Assembly: GCA_029061255.1 (NCBI GenBank)
Contig: JAIDSL010000171.1
Location: 1-45,435 of the forward strand
Length of the DNA stretch: 45,435 bases
Direction of reading: 5' to 3'
Source: Muribaculaceae bacterium
GTDB lineage: Bacteria; Bacteroidota; Bacteroidia; Bacteroidales; Muribaculaceae
The position numbers and the translations under genes are program-made. This document shows positions 7,530 through 16,481 of this stretch, piece by piece. Each line of letters begins with the position of its first letter. Position 1 is the first letter of the stretch. The notes under the pieces are model-generated. The model was not told the DNA's origin, did no database searches, and saw only the letters and a list, made by a program, of their open reading frames with translations.

Positions 7530-8413
7530 GATACGACGAAGATGACAGATACCTCAGCAATGAGGAAGACGATGATCTCTGGGATGATGAACTTGAGATC
7601 TCATCTGACCCTATATCCCCGGCATATGACTATGTGCCGGATCAAAGCTTCACGCCCGGAGGCTATGATGCCTCATATTCTGACGACAAGGATTCCAATC
7701 CTGAATATAATCATGACGATGAGCCGCATGAGAATTCAAGAACACGAAAGATAACTGAAGAGGAAGAGGACTATTATTCCGAGCCGGAGCCGGAACGGGA
7801 AGTCCCCGCCAAGCAACGGCGTGAAGGATTCTTCAGAAAAAAGGTAAATGACGAGGAGGATGAGGACAATGACTTCTTTGACTCAGATGATGAGCCGGCA
7901 CCGGTAAAGAAACCGAAACCGCCAAAGTTGGATCCGGAGGATCCTGACTATTGGATTGAAGAAGAGGAGTCACCACTGAGCTCGATAATTCATAAGCCTC
8001 GGAATGGATGGAAATGGTGGCTTGCAGGAGCACTCACACTTTTGGGAATGCTGATATTCGCATGGGTTTGGTTTCTCCGTCCGTATACTGACAGTGCAGT
8101 AAAATATGGCTATATACGGAATATGGAGAGGCGCGGATCGATTATCAAGACTTTTGAGGGAACAATGATACCTTATAAGGAGTTGGGCGACCCAGATCCT
8201 CTTTATTTCAACGATGTGAGATTCAGCGTGGCGAGTGATTCCTTGGCAGCCGTAATGAAGCGGATGATGCTGGGATGCGTTCCTGTGAGAGTGGAATATG
8301 AGATGTATCATACGGCTCTCCCATGGAAAGGCGAGGAGAAAATGATAATCATTAAGGCGGACACTGCGGATCCAAAGAAGATTTTGCCGCCGGAGTATCG
8401 GGTTAAGGAGTAA
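7526..8413 (+). CDS. Acidic single-pass membrane protein of unknown function
   Basis: 295 aa. The first ~160 residues are highly acidic and low-complexity (runs of D/E with P and K patches), presumably disordered and cytosolic. One hydrophobic segment (WWLAGALTLLGMLIFAWVWFL) lies near residues 165-186. The C-terminal ~110 residues form a compact basic/mixed domain (YGYIRNMERRGSIIKTFEGTMIPYKEL...) that would sit in the periplasm. I recognise the architecture from Bacteroidales proteins annotated only as hypothetical. The start overlaps the flippase-like gene by 4 nt, so a shared membrane process is plausible. The heptamer array begins just after its stop. Confidence 0.75.
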   Translation: MRYDEDDRYLSNEEDDDLWDDELEISSDPISPAYDYVPDQSFTPGGYDASYSDDKDSNPEYNHDDEPHENSRTRKITEEEEDYYSEPEPEREVPAKQRREGFFRKKVNDEEDEDNDFFDSDDEPAPVKKPKPPKLDPEDPDYWIEEEESPLSSIIHKPRNGWKWWLAGALTLLGMLIFAWVWFLRPYTDSAVKYGYIRNMERRGSIIKTFEGTMIPYKELGDPDPLYFNDVRFSVASDSLAAVMKRMMLGCVPVRVEYEMYHTALPWKGEEKMIIIKADTADPKKILPPEYRVKE

Positions 8414-8430
8414 TGAGTAAGGAGTAAGAA

Positions 8431-8507
8431 GTTAAGAGTTAAGGGTTAAGGGTTAAGGGTTAAGGGTTAAGGGTTAAGGGTTAAGAGTTAAGGGTTAAGA
8501 GTTAAGG
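8431..8507 (+). repeat. Heptamer tandem repeat, 11 units of GTTAAGR
   Basis: Eleven contiguous 7-mers, eight GTTAAGG and three GTTAAGA, fill the gap between two genes and end about 15 nt before the next ATG. The array seems to grow out of the upstream gene's last codons (GTT AAG GAG TAA) and the degenerate GAGTAAG copies after them. Confidence 0.9.
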
Positions 8508-8521
8508 GGTTAATTATTGAT

Positions 8522-10999
8522 ATGATGAAGAGATCGTTAAAGAAGCATATTGGGGTGTTGGCGGGATCGCTTGCCAGCATCTTGCTGCTGTGGGGGTGCG
8601 CGTCGATCGGCAATCCTTCCGGAGGTGCACGCGATGAAGATCCACCACGATTTGTACGTGCAAATCCATCGCCGGGATCGGTCAATGTAGACCCAAGTAA
8701 TATATATATTGACTTCAATGAGCTTGTAAATGTGAAGGAAGCATTCCAGAAGGTGGTGTTGTCGCCTCCGGGTGCATCCACCCCGCGCGTATCGACACGC
8801 GGACGGCGTGTGGTGGTGAACATCACCGACACGTTGCTTCCCAATACCACTTATACCATTGACTTCGGCGATGCCATCGAAGACAACAATGAAGCAAACA
8901 AACTGTCGGGATTCGCATATACTTTTTCGACAGGGCCTGTATTGGACTCATTGAGAATCTCAGGCATGGTGATTGGAGCGGAAGACATGGAACCTCAGCA
9001 AGGGGTGTTCGTGGGAGCCTATATATCAAAAGAAGACTCCGCTTTTACCAAAATGCCGTTTGAGCGCTTGTCACGTACGGATGAATACGGACGATTCATC
9101 ATCAGAGGGTTGCAAGACACAACCTACCGGCTCTTTGCACTCAAAGACCTTGACAACGACAAGCACTATGCAAATCCGGAGGAAGACATAGCCTGGTTTG
9201 AGGACATAATACGCCCCACTTCGGAGCGCATCATGACCAATGACACTATACGAAACCTTTATGATGGGGCAATCGACACCATAGTGCAGCGAGAGAGAAC
9301 CCGTTTCCTTCCAAACAATGTGCTGCTGCGCATGTATAACACAGGGCTGAAACCGCAATATCTAGTAAGCTACACGCGTCCGGATTCCACAAAGCTCGAG
9401 TTCATCTTCAATTCGCCTTCGAAGAAACAGCCGACCATAATGATAGCGGATGATGAGACCTATTCCACACCATTGAAGGGAGAGACGACTGTGGGCAACG
9501 ACACGCTGACTTTCTGGCTACCCAAGGAACTCGCTTCCAGGGACACACTGAAACTTGCCTTGCGATATCCAAGCGTAGAACTTCTTACCGGCATTGAGAG
9601 CATCGTCAACGACACAGTGAAACTCATGAAGCCGAAGGAGCAAGCCCCGAAGAAGAAAAACCAAAAGAAAAAGAAGTCTGAGAAAAAGGATGACAAAAAA
9701 GAGAAAGTTCCGGCAGCTCCAGAAAATATAGGGGATTCAATACCGTCAGCAGCCACGGATTCAATAGCAAATGATCTGCCGGAGGATGCCGAAGTAGAAA
9801 AGCCGAAGACACCTACATTTGCATTCACAGCAAAAGGACCGGAAACGGACATAAGGAGACCTCTTGCCATCGAGGTGCCGGTGCCACTGGCGCGCCTTGA
9901 TTCTTTCGCATTCCATCTTGAGACGAAACCGGACACAGCATGGATCCCTGTCAAGGGAACATATCGATTGGAAAAAGCGGATACATTGTCTGACCGACGG
10001 TTTAAGATTGAATTCCCCTGGCAAAGAGGAACTACTTACAGGCTCTCGGTCGATTCTCTTGCAGGGACTGATATATATGGAGTGAACAGCGACAGGCTCG
10101 AGTATGAGTTCAAGACTAAGGCTCCAGAGGACCTATCAAACCTCAAGATCACGCTCAACGACCTCGAACCGGGCATACCGGCATTCGTGCAACTCATTGC
10201 ATCAGGAGACAAGCCCAAATACACAGAGCCAGTAGTGAACGGCACGGCAACTTTCGAGGGAATCGATGCCGGGAAATACTATGCCCGACTCTATGAGGAC
10301 TTCAATGGAGACGGCAAATACACCACGGGAAGCTACAGGCTGCAAAAAGTGTTTGGGGAGCCGACGGATACCATTGTCATAAAAGACACTACAGCAATAG
10401 AGTTGCCTTCCGACACGATTGCTGCCTTAGAAAATGACACAATCATCGACCCGGATGATATGGTTGCAATTCCAGGGGATTCGATAGAGATTGCAGCAGG
10501 GGATTCGATTGAAATCTCACAAATGCCTGCAGAATTAACAACCGATTCCCTCGGAAACAAGATGCCGACGGCAATAGAGGCAGCCTCCAAAGGATTCATA
10601 CGCCCTATGAGTGACGAGGAAATAGTAGACAGTCTAAGAAGGATAGGATATAGTCTTGTGCCAATAGAAACAGATTCTATAGGAAAGGACATCCTGATAG
10701 CCATCCAGCCTGACTACGTATATTACTATCCGAAGACCATAAATGTGAAGAAAAACTGGGACATGGAGCAGACCTGGAATGTATTTGAGACTGCACTTGA
10801 TCTCCAAAAGCCAGAGAAAATAAAGAAGAACAAGCCCAAACGCAACAACAACAGCCGACAAAGCCAGGAAGAAGACGAGGAAGAGGAGGATGATGAATTC
10901 GGATCAAATCCTTTCGACACCAACAGGCGAAACAATACAAACAACCGAGGAAATAACCGAGGGAATAACCGCAACAGTGGCATGCGGACAGCGTTTTAG
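8522..10999 (+). CDS. Large Ig-like (Big_5/SbsA-type) lipoprotein
   Basis: 825-aa predicted lipoprotein. The signal peptide ends at a lipobox (LLLWGC, Cys26), so it is membrane-anchored. An SbsA-type Ig-like domain follows (DEDPPRFVRANPSPGSVNVDPSNIYIDFNELVNV...TLLPNTTYTIDFGDAIEDNN), then a carboxypeptidase-like beta domain (RISGMVIGAEDMEPQQGVFVGAY) and further beta-rich regions. A Lys-rich linker sits near residues 378-400 and an Asn/Arg-rich tail at the C-terminus. Homologues in Bacteroidetes are cell-envelope proteins without an assigned function. The heptamer array lies in its 5' region. Its stop overlaps the convergent S8 protease by 4 nt. Confidence 0.8.
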   Translation: MMKRSLKKHIGVLAGSLASILLLWGCASIGNPSGGARDEDPPRFVRANPSPGSVNVDPSNIYIDFNELVNVKEAFQKVVLSPPGASTPRVSTRGRRVVVNITDTLLPNTTYTIDFGDAIEDNNEANKLSGFAYTFSTGPVLDSLRISGMVIGAEDMEPQQGVFVGAYISKEDSAFTKMPFERLSRTDEYGRFIIRGLQDTTYRLFALKDLDNDKHYANPEEDIAWFEDIIRPTSERIMTNDTIRNLYDGAIDTIVQRERTRFLPNNVLLRMYNTGLKPQYLVSYTRPDSTKLEFIFNSPSKKQPTIMIADDETYSTPLKGETTVGNDTLTFWLPKELASRDTLKLALRYPSVELLTGIESIVNDTVKLMKPKEQAPKKKNQKKKKSEKKDDKKEKVPAAPENIGDSIPSAATDSIANDLPEDAEVEKPKTPTFAFTAKGPETDIRRPLAIEVPVPLARLDSFAFHLETKPDTAWIPVKGTYRLEKADTLSDRRFKIEFPWQRGTTYRLSVDSLAGTDIYGVNSDRLEYEFKTKAPEDLSNLKITLNDLEPGIPAFVQLIASGDKPKYTEPVVNGTATFEGIDAGKYYARLYEDFNGDGKYTTGSYRLQKVFGEPTDTIVIKDTTAIELPSDTIAALENDTIIDPDDMVAIPGDSIEIAAGDSIEISQMPAELTTDSLGNKMPTAIEAASKGFIRPMSDEEIVDSLRRIGYSLVPIETDSIGKDILIAIQPDYVYYYPKTINVKKNWDMEQTWNVFETALDLQKPEKIKKNKPKRNNNSRQSQEEDEEEEDDEFGSNPFDTNRRNNTNNRGNNRGNNRNSGMRTAF

Positions 11000-12996
11000 C
11001 CTATCTTCAACGGAAGTGCAGATTTCATGACGCCATAAGGAGTCTTGACTACATAAAGACCTTTTTCAATGCCGGACGGTCCACGGGCTGCTCCGGCATA
11101 TCTTTTCACACCGGTCATGTCAAACACCTCAACGAAATCATCGGGAAGTAGCAAGAAGCCGGGGACAGGAACAGAATCAACGCCACCTCTCTCCAAGGCA
11201 AGCCGAAGACCCTGCACAGGATCGAAGTATCCACTTGCATTACGAGGATCATCAGGATCCTGGATATCATGGCGATTAGTGGCAGAAAGGATATCCATGA
11301 CATCCTCAACTGTCAAGGTAGGGACCGCCTCAAGCCAGGTGGCTATATATCCGGCAACGTAAGGAGACGACATAGATGTGCCGCCCTGCTCAATCCACGA
11401 AGCTCCACCAAGCCTCAGATGCGGATGATAGGGATATCGCTCCAGATACGGACGGCTACCAGACGACATAAGGGTAGCACCCGGAGCAACGGTAACAGGG
11501 AGCACACGGGAGTCACGCAAAGTGCCATAGCTGCTATAGGGGACAGTTGCACCTGACGAGTAACCTGTAGACTGCCAAGAAACATCGTCATCGTCAAACC
11601 CTATAGGAGCTGAGACGGGAATGGAATCGCGGTTGCCGTACATTCCCACACTAATAACCCTGAATCCACATGCAAGGTCGCTGACAGAGCGGATTGATGA
11701 TGGAGCCGGACTACCAGACAACGCACTCAGTCGAGTATATGTGCCATCAGAATAGATCTCCACATCATTGCCAGGCTCTCCATCGGCTTTCAAGACAAGC
11801 ACGTATCTTGCCCAAGGGCCATCAGAGGCTTGCTCTTCAGCAGTAAAGTCGTAGCTCAAGACAGTGTGATGACGACCATTTTCTGCATCAACCTCTCCTT
11901 CCGCCACCAACTCTCCTTTGAACGGGAAAGATCCAGACTCGGATACGGAACCATCCCAGACATATGAAATCGGAGTATCTCCATTGAGGGTAAACGGCTC
12001 GAGCCAATTCGTAACGCTCTTCTGATTAGTATCATACAGGCCAAGAGATATTGAAAGAGGAGCGGCTGAGCCACTCCATATATCAGTGGCGCCATACATA
12101 TGGAATTGATCCCAGTTCTTATTGCCCAAACGGACAGATACTGAACGACGATCAGGGGTAAGTTCGGATTGAAGAAAATTCAAGTGAGTGCCTTCATTTC
12201 CGGACGACAACACAATCATCGCATCATCTGCGCACATATCAAGATATTGCGAAAAGAGAGAGCTGCCATCGTGAGGGCCGATATAGCTTCCAACTGAAAT
12301 GTTGATAACGGCCGGTTTGCCGACTTCCTTTGCATAGTCTATGATGTCCTCCACGCCAGCGAGAAGCCCTACTTCCGTAAGGGTGGAGACTGTCACAACT
12401 ATATCAGCATCTGCAGCAATGCCTGAATAAGGGGTTCCGGCACCATTGCCCGCAAGGATGCCGCAGACATGGGTGGCATGATATTCATCGGGATTATCAG
12501 TGACCCATTTGCGATAGTCGTCGTCGCCATCGAGCTGCAGCCTGACACCTTCATACTCTTTATATTGCACTACCCGCTTAATGCGTGAGAGCCCATCGGA
12601 ATCAAGGAACGTGGGCTGGAGCGGATCGATACCTATGTCGCATATTCCGACCACTACTCCCCTGCCGGAAAATGGAGTGCCAACTGCAGTCCCGTCTTGA
12701 ATTGAGCCGGCATCGAAGTATCCTTTAGCCACATCAAGAGTCGGGGATATCAGACGTGGGGTGGCAATCGGATCATTGCTACGGGTAGATGTATTCGGGA
12801 AGAAGCATAGAAGGATATCGCCGCGACGACGCAGAATCTCGACTCCCTCATTGGATAGAGAATCAAGATCAGCGTCAGAGCTTATCTTAACAAGGCGGGG
12901 AATATATGATGAGTTGCTGTCGGCCGCATGAATGTGACCGACAGTAAAAGAAATTAGTAAAGATAATAGGATAAGGAATAGGAAATTTCTGTTCAT
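10996..12996 (-). CDS. Secreted S8 (subtilisin-family) serine protease
   Basis: 666 aa with an N-terminal signal peptide (MNRNFLFLILLSLLISFTVGHIHA). Catalytic triad, numbered from the chosen ATG: Asp120 (VVVGICDIGID), His173 (EYHATHVCG) and Ser541 (GGTSMSSPYVAG). The oxyanion Asn is in LSSGNEGT near 267. About 200 residues separate the His and Ser blocks, including an inserted beta-rich region. The final ~50 residues (VEVFDMTGVKRYAG...GLYVVKTPYGVMKSALPLKIG) look like a type IX secretion C-terminal sorting domain, so surface display or secretion is likely. I chose ATG 12996 over an upstream TTG because it gives a clean signal peptide. It starts 15 nt after the tonB-like stop, so it is probably the last gene of that operon. 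Confidence 0.88.
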   Translation of the reverse strand: MNRNFLFLILLSLLISFTVGHIHAADSNSSYIPRLVKISSDADLDSLSNEGVEILRRRGDILLCFFPNTSTRSNDPIATPRLISPTLDVAKGYFDAGSIQDGTAVGTPFSGRGVVVGICDIGIDPLQPTFLDSDGLSRIKRVVQYKEYEGVRLQLDGDDDYRKWVTDNPDEYHATHVCGILAGNGAGTPYSGIAADADIVVTVSTLTEVGLLAGVEDIIDYAKEVGKPAVINISVGSYIGPHDGSSLFSQYLDMCADDAMIVLSSGNEGTHLNFLQSELTPDRRSVSVRLGNKNWDQFHMYGATDIWSGSAAPLSISLGLYDTNQKSVTNWLEPFTLNGDTPISYVWDGSVSESGSFPFKGELVAEGEVDAENGRHHTVLSYDFTAEEQASDGPWARYVLVLKADGEPGNDVEIYSDGTYTRLSALSGSPAPSSIRSVSDLACGFRVISVGMYGNRDSIPVSAPIGFDDDDVSWQSTGYSSGATVPYSSYGTLRDSRVLPVTVAPGATLMSSGSRPYLERYPYHPHLRLGGASWIEQGGTSMSSPYVAGYIATWLEAVPTLTVEDVMDILSATNRHDIQDPDDPRNASGYFDPVQGLRLALERGGVDSVPVPGFLLLPDDFVEVFDMTGVKRYAGAARGPSGIEKGLYVVKTPYGVMKSALPLKIG

Positions 12997-13011
12997 TAAC
13001 AATTATGGTTG

Positions 13012-13377
13012 TTATTCGGGGAGAGTGAAAGTTATCACAACAGTCGACTCACTGTCGACGGGGGTACCGGATACTGTAGCAGGATTCCATGCAGGCATAC
13101 CCTTTACGAGACGGACAGCCTCAGCCTCAAGATCGGGATCGACAAGGCGCACTATAGAAAATTTGTCGAGAGCACCATCGGTCTTTACCAAGAATTTGAC
13201 ATGCACCACACCTTCAATTCCATTATTGATGGAAGGCTGAGGGTACTTAAGATTTTTTGCTATATATTCTGCCATAGCCTTCTCACCGCCAGGGAAGCTT
13301 GCAGGGATTGTATCAGACTGAGCCATAGCTGTGCCGGCAATGGCGAGGGATGCGAGGATTGACAATGCTTTTTTCAT
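13012..13377 (-). CDS. Small periplasmic TonB C-terminal-domain protein
   Basis: 121 aa. A cleavable-looking signal peptide (MKKALSILASLAIAGTAMAQ) is followed directly by a TonB C-terminal domain: FPGGEKAMAEYIAKNLKYP, then GVVHVKFLVKTDGALDKFSIVR, EAVRLVKGMPAWNPA and a final beta strand. It lacks the membrane anchor and Pro-rich spacer of classical TonB, so it could not couple to ExbBD by itself; such stand-alone domains are frequent in Bacteroidetes. It sits 49 nt after the TonB-dependent receptor and 15 nt before the S8 protease on the same strand, suggesting one transcript. Confidence 0.85.
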   Translation of the reverse strand: MKKALSILASLAIAGTAMAQSDTIPASFPGGEKAMAEYIAKNLKYPQPSINNGIEGVVHVKFLVKTDGALDKFSIVRLVDPDLEAEAVRLVKGMPAWNPATVSGTPVDSESTVVITFTLPE

Positions 13378-13426
13378 ATAGGTAAGTTTTTAGTTATATA
13401 ATATAGACAAGCCAAGGAGTGAAAAG

Positions 13427-15307
13427 TTACATCTGCCATGAAAGGGAGATGCTTCCTCCGATGCCGGTAGTCAGGGGGGAGTTGTAGAAATAATAGTCAG
13501 GGATGTAATTCAGAAGATTGTCGATGCTTACCCCAAGGGTGAAACCTTTCGGAAATGACTGGCTAAGATTCACGCCAAGTAATGAGTAGGCGGGATAGCG
13601 CTGCGTGCGCGCAGCCTCGGGAGAGTAGAGAGACATTACATCGCCTGTGACTGCTGAAAGCCACTTGAAATTGGCTGTGGCATTGAATCTCCAGTCTTTT
13701 TTCCAGAGATACGAGTAATCGGCTTTCAGTGTCAGGGCATGAGGGCGAGTGGGGTTAGCCCTTAGGTCGCCTTTGCCGTAAACCTCATGAGTGAACACAT
13801 ACTCACCACTGACAGAGAGCCCGAAGGGAAACGATTTCATGGCAGAGACATCGATTCCTGTGAGATAGAGGCGCTTGAGGTTGATATACTGTAATCCGGC
13901 AAGTGCATCGTTCCAAAGATAGGAGATTCGGTTGTCGACTATGTTATGGAAAGCCATAACGGTGATGTTTCTGCTCCCTTTAAGGTATTCTGCAGATACG
14001 CTCATGTTGTGGCTTGTCTCTGATTTAAGGTCAGGATTTCCATGTATATGGAATATTCCTGCCATATCGAAGTCCATGTAGAGTTCCTTGAGATTGGGTG
14101 CACGAAATCCGGCTGCATAGTTGAGGCGAAGCGCACAATTGCCTTTTCCGGGACGCCAAAGCATACTTAACTTTGGAGATACCCTGTTGGCCTTCGATGC
14201 CGAGAACCAGTCATATCTCAGAGCCGGAACGAGCCATACGTTTTTCACCGGATGCCAGTCCCACTGCAGATAAGTGTCAAGGTTGGTCTGCGAATGAGTG
14301 CCGCTGTCAAACTCATAAGACATAAGGTAGTCTTCAAGCCAGTCTCCACCGGCTGTAAGGGTTCCGGTTCCTTCAAATTCATGGGAATATTGGAGATGAA
14401 ATGAATTCTGGCGATTTCTGTAATCGCGCGTCTGCTCGCCGTTGGCTATCTCATAATCAAACTTATCGTAGGTGTCGAATGAATATTTTGCAACAAACTC
14501 ACGCCATCTGGCCGACAACCCTGCCGAGATGTCGCGATAGCGCTCATGGGTGGCGTTGGTGCTGTTGCGTTGGCGCCAATAGTATCCGGCTCGGGCGGTT
14601 ATGGAGGCTTCTTCGCCGAGGGTGACCGTAGCACGGTCACGGACGCTCCAACTATGGGTGGCATATGCCTTGCTGAAATCGCCACGGTTAGGAAATTTTA
14701 TTTCCCCTTGAGAGTCGAAGCGGGCATCGAGAGAATTGGAGACCCTACCTTTTCGGTAGGAAGCAAGCGCACCGTAGCTCTGCAGGGAGTGGGAACCATA
14801 ACGGGCATTCAGCTTTAGATGCGATCCTTCTTTAGGCCTACCAGATATAATGTTGACCACACCTCCTGTGGCGTTGGAGCCATAGAGCGAAGAGGCGGCA
14901 CCCTTGACTATCTCCACCCTCTCTACATTCTGCAGATTCAGGCGGGAATAGTCGGGATTGTCGAGAGTCTCGCCAGCCATTCGCTCTCCGTCAAGCAGAA
15001 ACAGGATACCACCTCCACCAAATCCTGACATATTGATCTGTGGATTCTGCGCCATGCCGAGAGTGAACTCGACCCCGGGCATCTGCTGCTCGAGCAGACC
15101 AGCGATATCCTGCTTTCCGCTACGCGATATGTCGGCAGAAGTCATGACACGAGTCACTACAGGAGTATCTTTAAGGAGCTTGGGGGTTCGCGTCGCAGTA
15201 ACCACCACAGTCTCGAGAGTGTCAGGAGTGGAAACGACAAGGTCGGAAGCGGAGTCCAACACCCCACTTCCGGCCATCAATGTCATTATCAATCCTAAGA
15301 TTGCCAA
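13427..15307 (-). CDS. TonB-dependent outer-membrane receptor
   Basis: 626-aa receptor with a TonB-box-like VVVTATRTPKLL, plug domain (about 35-150: QDIAGLLEQQMPGVEF, FLLDGERMAGE, VERVEIVKGAASSLYGSNATGGVVNII) and a 22-strand barrel ending in an aromatic-rich terminus (ISLSWQM). The size and plug resemble BtuB/haem/siderophore-type receptors rather than SusC, which has an extra N-terminal domain. The substrate is not readable. It begins with TTG one base after the stop of the lipoprotein gene (TAA-A-TTG), implying coupling. A later ATG (15286) would leave a poor signal peptide. The adjacent calycin-like lipoprotein may be its surface partner. Confidence 0.88.
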   Translation of the reverse strand: MAILGLIMTLMAGSGVLDSASDLVVSTPDTLETVVVTATRTPKLLKDTPVVTRVMTSADISRSGKQDIAGLLEQQMPGVEFTLGMAQNPQINMSGFGGGGILFLLDGERMAGETLDNPDYSRLNLQNVERVEIVKGAASSLYGSNATGGVVNIISGRPKEGSHLKLNARYGSHSLQSYGALASYRKGRVSNSLDARFDSQGEIKFPNRGDFSKAYATHSWSVRDRATVTLGEEASITARAGYYWRQRNSTNATHERYRDISAGLSARWREFVAKYSFDTYDKFDYEIANGEQTRDYRNRQNSFHLQYSHEFEGTGTLTAGGDWLEDYLMSYEFDSGTHSQTNLDTYLQWDWHPVKNVWLVPALRYDWFSASKANRVSPKLSMLWRPGKGNCALRLNYAAGFRAPNLKELYMDFDMAGIFHIHGNPDLKSETSHNMSVSAEYLKGSRNITVMAFHNIVDNRISYLWNDALAGLQYINLKRLYLTGIDVSAMKSFPFGLSVSGEYVFTHEVYGKGDLRANPTRPHALTLKADYSYLWKKDWRFNATANFKWLSAVTGDVMSLYSPEAARTQRYPAYSLLGVNLSQSFPKGFTLGVSIDNLLNYIPDYYFYNSPLTTGIGGSISLSWQM

Positions 15308-15308
15308 T

Positions 15309-15812
15309 TTATTTCAAAGTTCCTGTAAATGTGAAGTTGATGTCCATGGGCATACGTCCGGGACGCACCACATATTCAACCTTAATAGCCTTGCCTGTTA
15401 CAGTACCAGACAGTTTGCCAGTGTAGGTGACTTCTCCAACCTTTATTGCGAAATCATCCTCGCTTAAAGTGTAAACGCCACCTTTCTCAGCTACATCCAC
15501 ACCGTCGACAGTAAGAGACGGAATAGTGAAGACACTGGCTTGAGGGATAGGTGGAGTGAATGAACATTGAGGTATGACAACCCTGACATCATCGGCATCA
15601 GCAGGATCAGTCATGATCTTCAGCTCATATTCCCCTTCAATGTCACCGGGTTCATATCCCATGACAGTATAACCGAGTGATCCTGAATAGGTGCCGAGTA
15701 TAGCATCAGCCACAGCCGGATCATCCTTATCATCGTCCTTGTCGCAGCTGACAAATGCAGGGAGGAGCATAAACAGGGCTGCGAGCAATGGAATCAACCT
15801 TATCTTCTTCAT
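15309..15812 (-). CDS. Calycin-like lipoprotein
   Basis: 167-aa predicted lipoprotein with signal peptide and lipobox (LLPAFVSCDKDDDKDD, Cys23), followed by an acidic +2 region. The rest is an all-beta domain of the calycin-like type (PF13944-like): ILGTYSGSLGY at the start and VEYVVRPGRMPMDINFTFTGTLK at the end, the usual framing of that family. Relatives lie beside TonB-dependent receptors and are thought to be surface-exposed ligand binders. The ATG overlaps the upstream FKBP stop by one base (TAATG), and the receptor follows after one base, so FKBP, lipoprotein and receptor are translationally coupled. Confidence 0.8.
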   Translation of the reverse strand: MKKIRLIPLLAALFMLLPAFVSCDKDDDKDDPAVADAILGTYSGSLGYTVMGYEPGDIEGEYELKIMTDPADADDVRVVIPQCSFTPPIPQASVFTIPSLTVDGVDVAEKGGVYTLSEDDFAIKVGEVTYTGKLSGTVTGKAIKVEYVVRPGRMPMDINFTFTGTLK

Positions 15813-16399
15813 TACTGCTGTCCTCCTATGCCGAGAAGTTCAACTTCGAAAATAAGATCCTGATTGGGACCGATCGGACCGCCAGGAGTGCCCATCTCTC
15901 CGTAAGCCAGGTTGCTGGGGATATAGAAGACAGTCTTACCTCCTACCTTCATGAGCTGCAGACCTTCAGTCCAACCCTTGATCACCATCTGCAAGGGGAA
16001 ACTTGTAGGCTCACCACGCTGAACAGAAGAGTCGAACACAGTGCCGTCGAGAAGTCTACCGGTGTAGTGTACAGTCACGACATCTGTTTCCTTTGGAGAA
16101 GCACCTGTGCCTTCAACAACAGTCACGTACTTAAGCCCTGAGGGAGTGGTCTGATAGCCGGAATTGCCCTGGAAGAATGCTGCGCCATAGTCGGCCATAT
16201 TGGTGGAGCCGGCAACGTTTTCGGCAGCTGCCTCAGCAGCAGCTGCGCTGTCTTGCTGAGCCTGCATCACTTCACCTACGAGAGAGTCAACAGCCGCAGA
16301 GTCTTCGGCTGTCGGTTTCTGCTTGCCGCAAGAGGCAACGCAGAAAGCGGTTGCCGTCATAGCTATGACGGCAATCGCTGATCTGAATGTTTTTTTCAT
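15812..16399 (-). CDS. FKBP-type peptidyl-prolyl isomerase, lipoprotein
   Basis: Periplasmic or outer-membrane proline isomerase of about 195 aa. Signal peptide with lipobox (MKKTFRSAIAVIAMTATAFCVASC), an Ala/Glu-rich linker, then a complete FKBP domain: TPSGLKYVTVVEGTGASP, VTVHYTGRLLDGTVFDSS, FPLQMVIKGWTEGLQLM, YIPSNLAYGEMG, LIFEVELLGI. The active-site aromatic and Asp pattern (YTG, FDSS, WTEG) is present. An in-frame ATG six codons upstream (16417) would lengthen the n-region; I prefer the MKKTFR start. It belongs to the run with a second FKBP gene 82 nt upstream and the lipoprotein downstream, and may help fold envelope proteins. Confidence 0.88.
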   Translation of the reverse strand: MKKTFRSAIAVIAMTATAFCVASCGKQKPTAEDSAAVDSLVGEVMQAQQDSAAAAEAAAENVAGSTNMADYGAAFFQGNSGYQTTPSGLKYVTVVEGTGASPKETDVVTVHYTGRLLDGTVFDSSVQRGEPTSFPLQMVIKGWTEGLQLMKVGGKTVFYIPSNLAYGEMGTPGGPIGPNQDLIFEVELLGIGGQQ

Positions 16400-16481
16400 T
16401 ATATTCATATTATTCATCGCAAGTTATACTTTTAGGAGCTATTTGAGTTTTGCTTTAGCAGACTTGCGAACGTTGAATTTC

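Noticed and set aside
8431..8507. CRISPR array
   Set aside because: The repeats are contiguous 7-mers without spacers; no cas genes are present in the window.
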